Positions 16,919 through 25,512 of a stretch of 64,000 nucleotides of DNA are shown piece by piece; the first letter of the stretch is position 1; every line of letters begins with the position of its first letter. The translations under genes and the position numbers were made by a program. Source of the DNA: an uncultured beta proteobacterium (GTDB lineage Bacteria > Pseudomonadota > Gammaproteobacteria > Burkholderiales > Burkholderiaceae_E); contig CAIZNI010000011.1 of assembly GCA_903934295.1 (NCBI GenBank), positions 33,056-97,055 of the forward strand, written 5' to 3'. Below the pieces are notes generated by a model. The model searched no databases. It saw only the letters and a program-made list of their open reading frames with translations, and was not told where the DNA came from.

Positions 16919-17821
16919 TCAGTCTTGCGCGGTGCTTTTTTCACGATCGCCCGATCGGGCTGCCTGCAGGGCGCGTCGCGCCTCGCCTTCCTGACGCAGG
17001 GCGTCCCGGTTGCCCGCGTCGACCCGCGCGTACACCGCCCGCCAGGCCTCGTCCTCGCTCCACCGGAACGGCGTCTGCACGGTGGTGCGCGGCAGTCGCG
17101 CGGTCTCGAGCAGATCCAGCGCCATGTCCACGGTGGCTTGCTGCATGGCCGCGTCGTCCGGCTTGCCGAAGGGATTGCCCAGCGGAAAGTCGTTGAAGAC
17201 GAAGCGGGCGACGCCGCACTCCTCGACGATGTCGCGGGCCGAGCCGACGACGACCGTCGGGATGCCGTGGCTCTCCAGATACCGGCTGACCAGACTCACG
17301 GTCTGGTGACAGACGGGTCAGAGCGCGGCGATCAGCGCGACATCGACCGCATCTTCGCGGCACAGCGCCAGCACCGCCGGCGCGTCCTCGTTCAGCGTGC
17401 GTTTCTGCGAATACTCGGTGGGCACGCCATAGAACCGCGGGCCCACGCGCCCGATGCGTCCCCGTGCCGCCGCCGCCTGCAGACGCCGCAGCGGCAGGAA
17501 CGACTCGACGTCGCGCGTGTGGGTGCTCTCCTTGTCCCAGGCCAGGTTGTCGGTGAAGAGCCGCTCGGGTGGCGGATCGCTCGCACCCGCCCACACGCCC
17601 TTGCGCTCGAACGGGCGAGGCCGCAGCGCGGGGTCGTCGTGCCAGGGACTGGCAGTGGTGACCAGCGCAACCCGGCACTCTGACAGCGGCTTGCCCAGCG
17701 CCGAAAACGGCGCTTCGGTGTGATGGGCATAGGCATAGGGCTGGTCATAGCCGAGTGCCGCGTAATACTCGCGCGTGCGGTCGATGTAGCTCACCGCGGT
17801 GCGGTGGGTGGTGCCGGTCAT
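16919..17821 (-). CDS. Predicted selenoprotein, GrdB-like (glycine/sarcosine/betaine reductase selenoprotein B family), UGA decoded as Sec168
   Basis: The ORF track shows two pieces, 17318-17821 and 16919-17299. They are in the same frame and separated by one TGA at 17320-17318. Reading it as selenocysteine gives a continuous 300-residue protein. The joined sequence around the codon is IAALUPVCHQTVSLVSR, placing Sec at the first Cys of the family's CPVC redox motif, and homology continues after it with GIPTVVVGSARDIVE and FNDFPLGNPFGKP. A perfect hairpin with a G in its loop follows at bacterial SECIS distance. Start: ATG with GAGG upstream. In glycine reductases protein B carries the substrate-binding Sec; here no GrdA or GrdC partner is present, so the reaction is unknown. 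The C-terminus is highly charged. It is probably the first gene of the DUF3604/HupE operon, although the GDSL gene lies 35 bases upstream in the same direction. Confidence 0.88.
17289..17307 (-). promoter_or_regulatory. Bacterial SECIS element candidate downstream of the UGA
   Basis: On the mRNA, ACCAGAC and GUCUGGU form a perfect seven-base-pair stem capped by the five-base loop CGUGA. The loop begins 18 bases after the UGA and its second base is G, matching the known bacterial requirement of a G among the first two loop bases at roughly 16 to 37 bases from the codon. The geometry is close to that of E. coli fdhF. The stem lies in coding sequence (HQTVSLV), so it is constrained by both protein and RNA. 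Confidence 0.75.
17318..17320 (-). other. In-frame UGA predicted to encode selenocysteine
   Basis: Codon 168 of the GrdB-like gene. It sits exactly where cysteine-containing homologues carry the first Cys of CPVC, with three more bases of Pro, Val and then Cys in frame. Standard gene callers would stop or restart here. Confidence 0.85.
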
Positions 17822-17856
17822 GGGAGGCGCCTCGAGTCAGGTGATCGCGTCGAGTC

Positions 17857-19011
17857 TCAGAAACTCCAGCCGGCGTTGCGCATCAGGGTGACCACCGTGT
17901 TCGCGGTGTCCTGGTGTGCAAACGGGGTCGGGTGCACCGAGTCGGCGAACGCGTACTTGCTGGTGTCGCCGGGGATCAGGGTGGCCGCGTTGCAGATGAT
18001 CGAGTTGCCGATCACATCGCCCGGTGCACTGAATGCGTCCCGTCCGCAGGCGCCGTTGGTGACATTGCTGTAGCCGGCTGCGGCGGGGTTGGTCGCGACC
18101 GACTGGGAGCGGGTGTAATCGTCGAAATAGATCACGCCCGCGGTGCCGGTCAGACCCTGACGCAACTGGTCGTTGAACGCGGTCGTCATCGCGGTCGACA
18201 GGCCGCGCGTGTTCGCATCGAAGGTCAGCCCGAACGGGGTCACATTCAGGTCGCCCAGATTGCGGACCACGATGTACTTGGCGCCACGCGCCACCAGCAG
18301 GGTCTTGATGTATCCGGCCAGTTCCGCACCTGCCTGACCCATGGCCCCCACCGCCGCGGCCGAGGCGGCCTGCACGGCGGCGTTGCCGCCCCCCGCCACC
18401 GTATTCAGGGTGGCCTGCGACCAGCCGGCGATCATGCCCGCACCGACCGCACCTGCCCCGCCGCCGAAGGCTCCGCTCACCGCGCCCAGCTGCATGAAGA
18501 AGTCGTTGCCGCCGCCGTTGACGGTGACCAGATCGCTCGAGCCGAAGGTGCCGACCTTGGTGACGTGGCGGCTCATCTGGTTCTGGATCGAGTCGGCCAA
18601 CAGGCCCAGGTTCACCTGGTTATAGGGCGCCTGCTGCAGCGCCACGCCGTTCGGACCCGCGCCCACCGCGGTCACCCGGCTGCTGCCCTGGGCGTAGTTG
18701 TTGCACGCCGCGACGTTGGTCACCGCCGCGCCGGTCAGCCCGTTGTTGGGCAGCAATCCGGTCTGGGCCGCGCACTGGGCCGGTGCGCCGATGCTGGTGG
18801 CCAGCGCCTCGGTCCAGACCTTGTCGCCCGCGCCGTTCACGGTGAACTTGCCCCCGCCCAGTTGCGCGATCGAGCCCACTCGGTAGGCACCGGCATCGCT
18901 GAGGCTGTCGCCGAAGGTGACGACCTGATTGAACCTGAACTTGTCGCTGTCCCCGCAAGCGGAGAGCAAAGCGGCGATGGCGAGCAACGGAATCAGCTTG
19001 AATGTGCGCAA
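17857..19011 (-). CDS. SGNH/GDSL-family lipase/esterase, lipoprotein
   Basis: A 384-residue secreted hydrolase. The start is a TTG at 19011 with GGAGA six bases upstream; no in-frame ATG precedes the signal. The lipobox LLSAC puts the Cys near residue 19. Block I is VVTFGDSLSDAGAY (catalytic Ser about 36), block III VNGGGNDFF (Asn), and block V ADSVHPTPFAHQ supplies Asp and His. The alanine- and glycine-rich centre (about residues 170-220) is an insertion seen in secreted GDSL enzymes. It probably cleaves acyl esters at the cell surface. It reads in the same direction as the selenoprotein gene, 35 bases away, so read-through is possible. Confidence 0.9.
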   Translation of the reverse strand: MRTFKLIPLLAIAALLSACGDSDKFRFNQVVTFGDSLSDAGAYRVGSIAQLGGGKFTVNGAGDKVWTEALATSIGAPAQCAAQTGLLPNNGLTGAAVTNVAACNNYAQGSSRVTAVGAGPNGVALQQAPYNQVNLGLLADSIQNQMSRHVTKVGTFGSSDLVTVNGGGNDFFMQLGAVSGAFGGGAGAVGAGMIAGWSQATLNTVAGGGNAAVQAASAAAVGAMGQAGAELAGYIKTLLVARGAKYIVVRNLGDLNVTPFGLTFDANTRGLSTAMTTAFNDQLRQGLTGTAGVIYFDDYTRSQSVATNPAAAGYSNVTNGACGRDAFSAPGDVIGNSIICNAATLIPGDTSKYAFADSVHPTPFAHQDTANTVVTLMRNAGWSF

Positions 19012-19289
19012 GGCAAGTCTCCAGATAGCGACATTTGATGGGTGGTGAAGATTGGCCGGCAGGCGCGTCGCCTTGCTGCCGCTGGCGGTGCGATTGTATT
19101 CGATGCCCCTGGGCGTGCCGCGTGAAATTTCGACGATGCCGGAAACATCACACGCCGGCCGACAGGCACTTCCGAACCCGCCTGTTCAGACCGGCGATGG
19201 CCGCCGCAAGCCAGACGCGCGCGGCCCGCATCACCGGATACGGAACGCGTTCGGGTGCAAGGCGCACGAGGACAGTGCACCCTGCGCCC

Positions 19290-20534
19290 ATGAGCAACGC
19301 CACGCTGGCCCCGTTTCGCACCCGCAGTTTTCGCTTCCAGTGGCCCGCCGACCTTTGCACGGCCTGGGCGATGGAGATGGAGACGCTGATCCTGGGCTGG
19401 TATGTGCTGGTGGAGAGCGGCTCGGTGATGCTGCTCACCGTGTTCGGCTCGCTGCTGTTCATCGGCACGCTGCTGTCGCCGCTGCTGGGCACCGTCGCTG
19501 ACCGGCTGGGCCTGCGGCGCGTGCTGACGATGATGCGGCTGTGCTATGCCGCCTTTTCGATCCTGATTCTGACGCTCACGCTGGCCGGCCTGCTGACGCC
19601 CACGCTGGTGCTGGTGGTCGCCGCGCTGTCGGGACTGATCAAGCCCACCGACATCGGCATGCGCAGTGCGATGGTCGGCGCCACGGTTCCGCCCGAGCAC
19701 CTGACGGCGGCCATGGGCATCTCGCGCACCACCATGGACACCGCCAAGATCTGCGGCGCGCTGGCGGGCAGCGGCTTCGTGGCGCTGGCGGGCATGGGGC
19801 CGACCTACGGTCTGGTGGTGGTGCTCTACCTGACCGGCGCGCTGCTCACGCGGCAGATGGATTCCGGCCGGGTCGTTCATCCGGCCGGCACCCGCGTGCC
19901 CGACCGGACCTCGGCGCTGGCCGACCTGCGCGAGGGCATGACCTACATCTGGCGCACCCCGCGGCTGCTCGCGGCCATGACCGTCGCGGCGCTCGTCAAT
20001 CTCACCGCGTATCCGCTGACCATCGGTCTGCTGCCCCATGTCGCGCGCGATGTGTTTCACATCGGCCAGCAGGGCCTGGGCCTGCTGGTGGCCAGCTTCG
20101 CCGGCGGCGCCCTCATCGGGTCGATTGCGATCAGCGTGCTGGGTGCGCGGCTGCGCCCGGCCTGGACGATGATGGCCACCGTGATCGCCTGGCACGTGTT
20201 CCTGCTGGGCTTCGTGCTGGCGCCGGGACCGGCGGTCGCGATGGTGCTGCTGGCCTGCGCCGGTGTGTGCCAGAGCCTGGGCATGCTGACCCTGTCGATC
20301 CTGCTGCTGCGCACCTCGGAGGCGCGCTTTCGGGGCCGGATCATGGGTGTGCGGATGCTGGCGATCTATCCGCTGCCGGTGGGCCTTCTGATTGCCGGCG
20401 CGCTGGTGGAACGGATCGGGTTCATCGCCAGCGGCATCCTGATGCTGGTGGCGGGGTTGCTGCTGGTGGCAGCCGTCCTGGTGACGTGGCGCGCCGATCT
20501 GCTGCCGCGCGATGCCCCTGGAAACGCGGGCTGA
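19290..20534 (+). CDS. Major facilitator superfamily transporter (MFS_3/EntS-like)
   Basis: A 414-residue membrane protein. The start at 19290 gives MSNATLAPFRTRSFRFQWPADL; the ORF-track extension upstream is Arg/Cys-rich and lacks family similarity. About 12 hydrophobic helices are visible, with the MFS signature GTVADRLGLRRVL after the second to third helix and a long loop near residues 195-210. The pattern resembles efflux members such as EntS rather than sugar symporters. Substrate unknown. It is divergent from the GDSL lipoprotein gene, with about 278 bases between starts, and convergent with the phosphatase. Confidence 0.85.
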   Translation: MSNATLAPFRTRSFRFQWPADLCTAWAMEMETLILGWYVLVESGSVMLLTVFGSLLFIGTLLSPLLGTVADRLGLRRVLTMMRLCYAAFSILILTLTLAGLLTPTLVLVVAALSGLIKPTDIGMRSAMVGATVPPEHLTAAMGISRTTMDTAKICGALAGSGFVALAGMGPTYGLVVVLYLTGALLTRQMDSGRVVHPAGTRVPDRTSALADLREGMTYIWRTPRLLAAMTVAALVNLTAYPLTIGLLPHVARDVFHIGQQGLGLLVASFAGGALIGSIAISVLGARLRPAWTMMATVIAWHVFLLGFVLAPGPAVAMVLLACAGVCQSLGMLTLSILLLRTSEARFRGRIMGVRMLAIYPLPVGLLIAGALVERIGFIASGILMLVAGLLLVAAVLVTWRADLLPRDAPGNAG

Positions 20535-20589
20535 TTCGACTGGTCGTTGATCTGGCCCAGGCCGCGGCGATCACGCGGCTGCGCTGCGG

Positions 20590-21417
20590 TCAGACCAGCA
20601 ACTGGTGGCGCAGCCGCTCGACGGCCGGCGCGTCGAGCCCGCAGGCGTTGCTCAGATAGGCGTCGAGCGAGCCGTGGGTGGCGCGCAGGGTGTCGAAAGC
20701 GGCCACCAGGAATTCCGGGCGCACGCCGGCGATCACTTCGACCGCAGACAGGGCGCGTTCAGAGGATTCGAGTGTGCCCGGCCCGAGGAGCGACAGCGCC
20801 AGATCGCGAGGCGGACGGCGCCGGCTGCTCTCGAGGTAGTCGGCCAGGATGTCGTCCCAGGACACGCCGATGGCCGACAGCAGCACCGCGCACACGAAGC
20901 CGGTGCGGTCCTTGCCGGCGGTGCAGTGCACCAGCACCGGCTGGGCCGGTGTGTCGCCGGGTGGCGCCGCGCCCAGGCGCTCGGCGGCGATGCGCACGCT
21001 GCGCGCAAACGCATCGGGCAGGCGGGTGTAGGTGTCGATCATCCAGGCGCTGGCGGCAGCGGCGTCGAAATGCGGCGAGTCGAGCTGGTTGCGCCAGGTC
21101 GACGGGCGCACCGCGGCGAGTTCTTCGGGGCTGTCGAACACGAAGGTCTGTGGGGCCGGATCGCTCGGCAGACGGCTGGGCGCCCAGCCGCGTTCGTCGG
21201 GGCGGCGCAGGTCGAGCACCGCGCCGATGCCCAGGCCGGCGAAGCGGCCCAGGTCGGCGTCGCTCAGGCGGTTCAGCGCATCGGAGCGAAAGAGCCGGTC
21301 GGGCCGCAGGCGCCCGCCCGCGGTGCCCGGCAGCGAGGCAATCGAGCGGAAGTTGGGCGCACCGGCCAGCAGGAACGGTGCGTCAGCGGCGGGCGGTGCT
21401 TTCGGCATTTGGCTCAT
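20590..21417 (-). CDS. Tyrosine-protein phosphatase (Y_phosphatase3 type)
   Basis: A 275-residue enzyme with the P-loop VLVHCTAGKDRTGFV near residue 160, which contains the catalytic Cys and Arg of CX5R phosphatases. The N-terminal NFRSIASLPG and DRLFRSDALNRLSD, and GIGAVLDLRRPDERG, are typical of bacterial proteins in this family, some of which act on phosphoinositides or phosphotyrosine. It is probably cytoplasmic, since no signal sequence is seen. It is followed upstream by the CoA-transferase gene in the same direction, with a 46-base gap. Confidence 0.88.
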   Translation of the reverse strand: MSQMPKAPPAADAPFLLAGAPNFRSIASLPGTAGGRLRPDRLFRSDALNRLSDADLGRFAGLGIGAVLDLRRPDERGWAPSRLPSDPAPQTFVFDSPEELAAVRPSTWRNQLDSPHFDAAAASAWMIDTYTRLPDAFARSVRIAAERLGAAPPGDTPAQPVLVHCTAGKDRTGFVCAVLLSAIGVSWDDILADYLESSRRRPPRDLALSLLGPGTLESSERALSAVEVIAGVRPEFLVAAFDTLRATHGSLDAYLSNACGLDAPAVERLRHQLLV

Positions 21418-21463
21418 GGCGCATTATTGCACTGCATCATGACGGCTCGATGCCAGCTGATCT

Positions 21464-22708
21464 TCAGGCCACGACCGACGCGGCGCGCAGGGCGGCGATG
21501 CGTTCCGGGGTGTAACCGAGGAAGTCGGCCAGCACTGACCCGGTGTGTTCGCCGATGGCATAAGGAGGCGGGCCGGCGGGTCGCAGCGCATGCCCATCGA
21601 GGTGAAAGGGCGGTGCGGTGACCCGCACATCGTCGCGCGTCGGGTGAGGCAGCGTGGGGAAGGCCTGACGTGCGGCCATGTGCGGATGCGCCACCAATTC
21701 CTCGGGGGTGAGCATCGGCACGCTGGGCACGCGCGCGCCGGCCAGCGTCTCCACCGCCTTGTCGACGCTTTCGAAGCGCGCGAGCCACTCGCCCAGGATC
21801 TCCTTGAGCGCCAGCCAGTTGGTGCGGCGTCCGCCCGGCGTGTCGAAGCGCTCGTCGGTGAGCAGTTCCGGACGTCCCAGCAGGGCCACCAGGCGCGTCC
21901 ACATGTGGGGGGCGCCGCCAGACTGCATGGCGACATGCCGATCGCCGATCGGGTGCACCACCATGCCCACGCGCGGCTGGCGTTCGATGGCGCCGCCATT
22001 GAGCAGCGCCGGGAAGTTGATGTCGTCGGCGCAGACCAGGCATTCGAGCATCGAGACGTCGAGATAGGCGCCGCGACCGGTGCGCAGGCGACGCACCAGT
22101 GCAGCAGATATCGCCCCGAAGGCATGTGCGCCGGCCAGCACATCGGCGGCCTGCAGGTTCGAGGCGCGCGGCGCGGCGATGCCGCCCCGTTCCAGATCCA
22201 TCATTCCGGAGAAGGCGTTGATCAGGTGCGCGTAGGCCTGCATCGAGCTCAGCGGGCCGGTCTGGCCGAAGCCGGAGATCGAGCAGCACACCAGTTCCGG
22301 GCGCATCGCCCGCAGGCGCGCGGCATCCAGTTCGTACTTGGCCATCACCCCGGGCGAGAAGTTCTCGACCACCACATCGGCGCGTCGGACCATGTCCAGG
22401 GCCACCTCGCGGCCCTGCGGCTGGGCCAGGTCGATCGCGATGCTCTGCTTGCCGGCGTTCATTCGCGCGAAGTACGCGCTCTGGTCGGTGCGCTCAGGGT
22501 CGAGTTGCAGGCCGGCATAACGGACCTCGTCGCCTTCGCCCGGACGCTCGATCTTGATCACGCGTGCGCCCAGGTCGGCGAGCAGGCGGGTGCAGTAGGG
22601 ACCGGCCAGCACGCGGGTGAAGTCGACCACGGTGATTCCCGCCAGCAGCGGCTCCTCGGCGGAATCGGCGGCGGGCCTGTTGGCGGACGGATCGGCGGGC
22701 AGATTCAT
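21464..22708 (-). CDS. Family III CoA-transferase (CaiB/BaiF type)
   Basis: A 414-residue enzyme. The start at 22708 gives MNLPADPSANRP and then the family opening LAGITVVDFTRVLAGPYCTRLLADLGARVIKIE; the track extension to 23053 is not supported. The region GKQSIAIDLAQPQG and VVENFSPGVMAKYEL follow, and the mid-region Asp in NLQAADVLAGAHAFGAI is a plausible catalytic residue. The C-terminal half contains VLADFLGYTPERI. Family III enzymes move CoA between carboxylates via an aspartyl-CoA anhydride. The acid is unknown. It may be regulated together with the phosphatase downstream, and it diverges from pxpB. Confidence 0.9.
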   Translation of the reverse strand: MNLPADPSANRPAADSAEEPLLAGITVVDFTRVLAGPYCTRLLADLGARVIKIERPGEGDEVRYAGLQLDPERTDQSAYFARMNAGKQSIAIDLAQPQGREVALDMVRRADVVVENFSPGVMAKYELDAARLRAMRPELVCCSISGFGQTGPLSSMQAYAHLINAFSGMMDLERGGIAAPRASNLQAADVLAGAHAFGAISAALVRRLRTGRGAYLDVSMLECLVCADDINFPALLNGGAIERQPRVGMVVHPIGDRHVAMQSGGAPHMWTRLVALLGRPELLTDERFDTPGGRRTNWLALKEILGEWLARFESVDKAVETLAGARVPSVPMLTPEELVAHPHMAARQAFPTLPHPTRDDVRVTAPPFHLDGHALRPAGPPPYAIGEHTGSVLADFLGYTPERIAALRAASVVA

Positions 22709-22958
22709 GGGTTCGCTCTCGGTGGGTCGGCCCCGCAGGGCATTGATTTCGAGGCTAGCACAGGGCCGCCGGCGTCCGCAGCCCGGCGGTGTCGATCGGC
22801 ACGCCGGCGACCCGCCGGAACCGGCACGCGGGTCGCGACAGGGTCCGGATTTCGGGGCGCCCGGGGTCGCGGCGGGGGCCGCCGATGGCGTGTCAGAATC
22901 GTGATTGCTGCGTCGGTGTGGGTGCCGTGCGCCGAACGTGTTTCCCGAGAGGTTGTCG

Positions 22959-23705
22959 ATGTCCTTATCCCCGAGTCCGGACTGGCGGATCGAGTCGCTG
23001 GGCGACCGGTGCCTGATGGTCGAGTTCGGCCAGCGGGTCGACCCGCAGATCAACCAGGCCGTTCACGCGCTGGCCAACCATCTGCTCGAGCATCCGATCG
23101 CGGGCGTCACCGACGTGGTTCCAGCCTTCACCACCGTTGCGGTGCACTATCGGCCCGAGGCCATCGTCGCTGATGCGGCTGCCGGCGCCGATGAGCCGCG
23201 CTTGCCCCATCAGCGTCTGCGCGCCACCCTCGAGTCGCTGCTGGCGGCCGGCTATGCGAGCGCCCAGCGGGCGCCGCGCGAGGTCCGGATCCCGGTCTGC
23301 TATGGCGGCGAGTTCGGTCCCGATCTGGACGAGGTCGCGGCGACCTGCGGGATGAGCGCCGACGAGGTCATCGCCCGCCATGCCGCCTCACCTCATGTGG
23401 TTTACATGCTCGGTTTCGCCCCCGGATTTCCCTACATGGGCGGGCTCGATCCGGCCCTGGCGATGCCGCGGCGCTCGACGCCCCGGGTGCGCATCCCGGC
23501 CGGCACGGTGGCCATCGCCCGCGAACAGAGCGCCGTCTACACGCTCGAGACCCCGGGCGGCTGGAACCTGATCGGCTGCACTCCGCTGGCGCTGTTCACC
23601 CCGCGCGCCGATCCGCCCACACTGCTGCATCCGGGCGACCGGATCCGGTTCGAACCGATCTCGCGGGAACAGTTCGAGGCCGCCCGCCGGCAGGTGGCGC
23701 CATGA
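22959..23705 (+). CDS. pxpB: 5-oxoprolinase subunit PxpB (KipI-like)
   Basis: A 248-residue protein starting at 22959, with GAGAGG six to seven bases upstream; the longer track ORF begins in the intergenic region. It has the allophanate-hydrolase subunit 1 pattern: IESLGDRCLMVEFG near the start and VVYMLGFAPGFPYMGGL near residue 155, then TPRVRIPAGTVAIA. PxpB, PxpC and PxpA together hydrolyse 5-oxoproline (pyroglutamate) to glutamate at the cost of ATP in the cytoplasm. The next gene starts within its stop (ATGA), so expression is coupled. Confidence 0.92.
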   Translation: MSLSPSPDWRIESLGDRCLMVEFGQRVDPQINQAVHALANHLLEHPIAGVTDVVPAFTTVAVHYRPEAIVADAAAGADEPRLPHQRLRATLESLLAAGYASAQRAPREVRIPVCYGGEFGPDLDEVAATCGMSADEVIARHAASPHVVYMLGFAPGFPYMGGLDPALAMPRRSTPRVRIPAGTVAIAREQSAVYTLETPGGWNLIGCTPLALFTPRADPPTLLHPGDRIRFEPISREQFEAARRQVAP

Positions 23706-24670
23706 GCATCGAAGTCCTCAAGCCCGGACCGCTGAGCGCGCTGCAGGACCTCGCGCGCGTGGGTTCGCAGCGGTTCGGCGTCATCACCAGCGGGGTGATG
23801 GATGAGTGGTCGCACCGCATCGCCAATCGGCTGGTGGGCAATCCCGCAGACCCGGCGACGCTCGAGATCACCCTGATGGGGCCGAGCCTGCTGTTCCACG
23901 AGCCGGCGCTGATCGCGATCACCGGCGCGGACCTGTCGCCGCGGGTCGGCGAGCAGGCGGTGCCGATGGAGCGGCCGGTGCTGCTGGCAGCCGGCAGCCG
24001 GCTCGACTTCGGCCGGCGCGCCTTTGGCTGTCGTGCCTACCTGGCGGTGCACGGCGGCTTCGACGTGCCGCTCGTCATGGGCAGTCGCAGCACCTACCTG
24101 CGCGCCGGTTTCGGCGGGTTCGAGGGGCGGGCGCTGCGCAAGGGCGACCGTCTGACGGTGGGGGCGGGCGAGCCCGCCGCGGTGTTCGCGGCCCTGGCGG
24201 ACGCGAGGATCGACGTGCCGCCGCACCCGGGGCGCGTCGACCGCGCGATCCGGATCATTGCCGGCCAGCAGTGGGCGCGCTTCACCGACGAGGCACAGGC
24301 CCTGTTTCTGGGCAGCGTCTTTCGGGTCAACCTGAACTCGGACCGGATGGGCTATCGGCTCGAGGGCCCCGGACTCGCGCTGCGGGCGCCGCTGGAGATG
24401 ATCTCCGAGGCGGTCGCCTTCGGCTCGGTCCAGGTGCCGCCCGACGGCCAGCCGATCGTGCTGATGGCCGATCGCCAGACCACCGGCGGTTATCCGAAGA
24501 TCGCCAGCGTGGCCAGCGTCGACCTGCCGCTGCTGGCCCAGAGGGTGCCGGGTCAGGAACTGCGATTCGAGCGCATCGACCTGGACGAGGCCCAGCGCCT
24601 TTACCTGGCCCGCGAACGTGACTTCGGGCGCCTGAGCGCCCTGATCGACTCCCTGAAAGGACCACGCTGA
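23702..24670 (+). CDS. pxpC: 5-oxoprolinase subunit PxpC (KipA-like)
   Basis: A 322-residue protein of the allophanate hydrolase subunit 2 family. The opening EVLKPGPLSALQDLARVGSQRFGV and the mid-block FGCRAYLAVHGGFDVPLVMGSRST are standard. It starts by ATGA overlap with pxpB and ends by TGATG overlap with pxpA, so the three make one polycistronic unit. Together with PxpB it forms the ATP-dependent part of the oxoprolinase. Length is normal for the family. Confidence 0.92.
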   Translation: MSIEVLKPGPLSALQDLARVGSQRFGVITSGVMDEWSHRIANRLVGNPADPATLEITLMGPSLLFHEPALIAITGADLSPRVGEQAVPMERPVLLAAGSRLDFGRRAFGCRAYLAVHGGFDVPLVMGSRSTYLRAGFGGFEGRALRKGDRLTVGAGEPAAVFAALADARIDVPPHPGRVDRAIRIIAGQQWARFTDEAQALFLGSVFRVNLNSDRMGYRLEGPGLALRAPLEMISEAVAFGSVQVPPDGQPIVLMADRQTTGGYPKIASVASVDLPLLAQRVPGQELRFERIDLDEAQRLYLARERDFGRLSALIDSLKGPR

Positions 24671-25431
24671 TGCTGCGCATCGACCTGAACTGCGACATGG
24701 GCGAGAGTTTCGGCGCCTACGAGATGGGCAACGACGAAGCCGTGCTGGCACACGTCAGTTCGGCCAACATCGCCTGCGGATTCCACGCCGGCGACCCGCG
24801 CACCATGCACCACACCGTGCGGATGGCGCTGGCGCGCGGGGTGGCGATCGGTGCCCACCCCGGGCTGCCCGACCTGCAGGGCTTCGGACGCCGGCCGATG
24901 GCGCTGTCGCGCGACGAGGCCTATGACACGGTGCTCTACCAGATCGGCGCGCTGGCGGGCTTCGCGCAGGCGCAGGGCGCCCGCCTTACCTATGTGAAAG
25001 CACACGGCGCGCTCTACAACACCGCGGCCCGCGATGCCGGGCTGTCGCAGGCGATCGTGGCGGCGGTGCGCGATTACGACCCGGGCATGGCTTTCTACGG
25101 ACTGGCGGGCAGCGAGCTGATCCGCGCCGCGCAGGAGGCCGGCCTGCGCACGGTGAGCGAGGTGTTCGCCGACCGCACCTATCAGGCCGACGGGTCGCTC
25201 ACGCCGCGCTCGCGGCCCGGCGCGATGATCGAGGATGTCGAGGTGTCGGTGGCGCAGGTGCGCCGGATGATCTTCGAGGGACTGGTGCGCTCGGTCGACG
25301 GTCGCGAGGTGCCGGTGAGCGCGGACACGCTGTGCATCCATGGCGATCAGCCGGGCGCGCTGGCCTTCGTGCAACGGCTGCGTCGCGAGATGGCGGATTG
25401 GGGTGTCGAGGTGAAGGCGATCGGCGCCTGA
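24670..25431 (+). CDS. pxpA: 5-oxoprolinase subunit PxpA (LamB/YcsF family)
   Basis: A 253-residue protein with the LamB/YcsF signature at its start: IDLNCDMGESFGAYEMGNDE, then ANIACGFHAGDPRTM, and VKAHGALYN near residue 115. The catalytic-region Asp and His residues are intact. It is the last gene of pxpBCA and completes the pathway that recycles pyroglutamate to glutamate. Gene order B-C-A is one of the common arrangements. No transporter gene follows; the next genes are convergent. Confidence 0.93.
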   Translation: MLRIDLNCDMGESFGAYEMGNDEAVLAHVSSANIACGFHAGDPRTMHHTVRMALARGVAIGAHPGLPDLQGFGRRPMALSRDEAYDTVLYQIGALAGFAQAQGARLTYVKAHGALYNTAARDAGLSQAIVAAVRDYDPGMAFYGLAGSELIRAAQEAGLRTVSEVFADRTYQADGSLTPRSRPGAMIEDVEVSVAQVRRMIFEGLVRSVDGREVPVSADTLCIHGDQPGALAFVQRLRREMADWGVEVKAIGA

Positions 25432-25512
25432 ACCCGGGCCGCCCGGACGGGCGGTGACCGGACCGGGCCGGGCGCCGCGCAAGCCACGACCGAAGCTGCC
25501 CGGGCGCCAGGC

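Noticed and set aside
16919-17821. Two separate genes or a pseudogene split by a nonsense mutation
   Set aside because: Both halves are in one frame, homology continues across the stop, the TGA replaces a Cys codon position and a SECIS-like stem follows. Selenocysteine explains all of this with one assumption.
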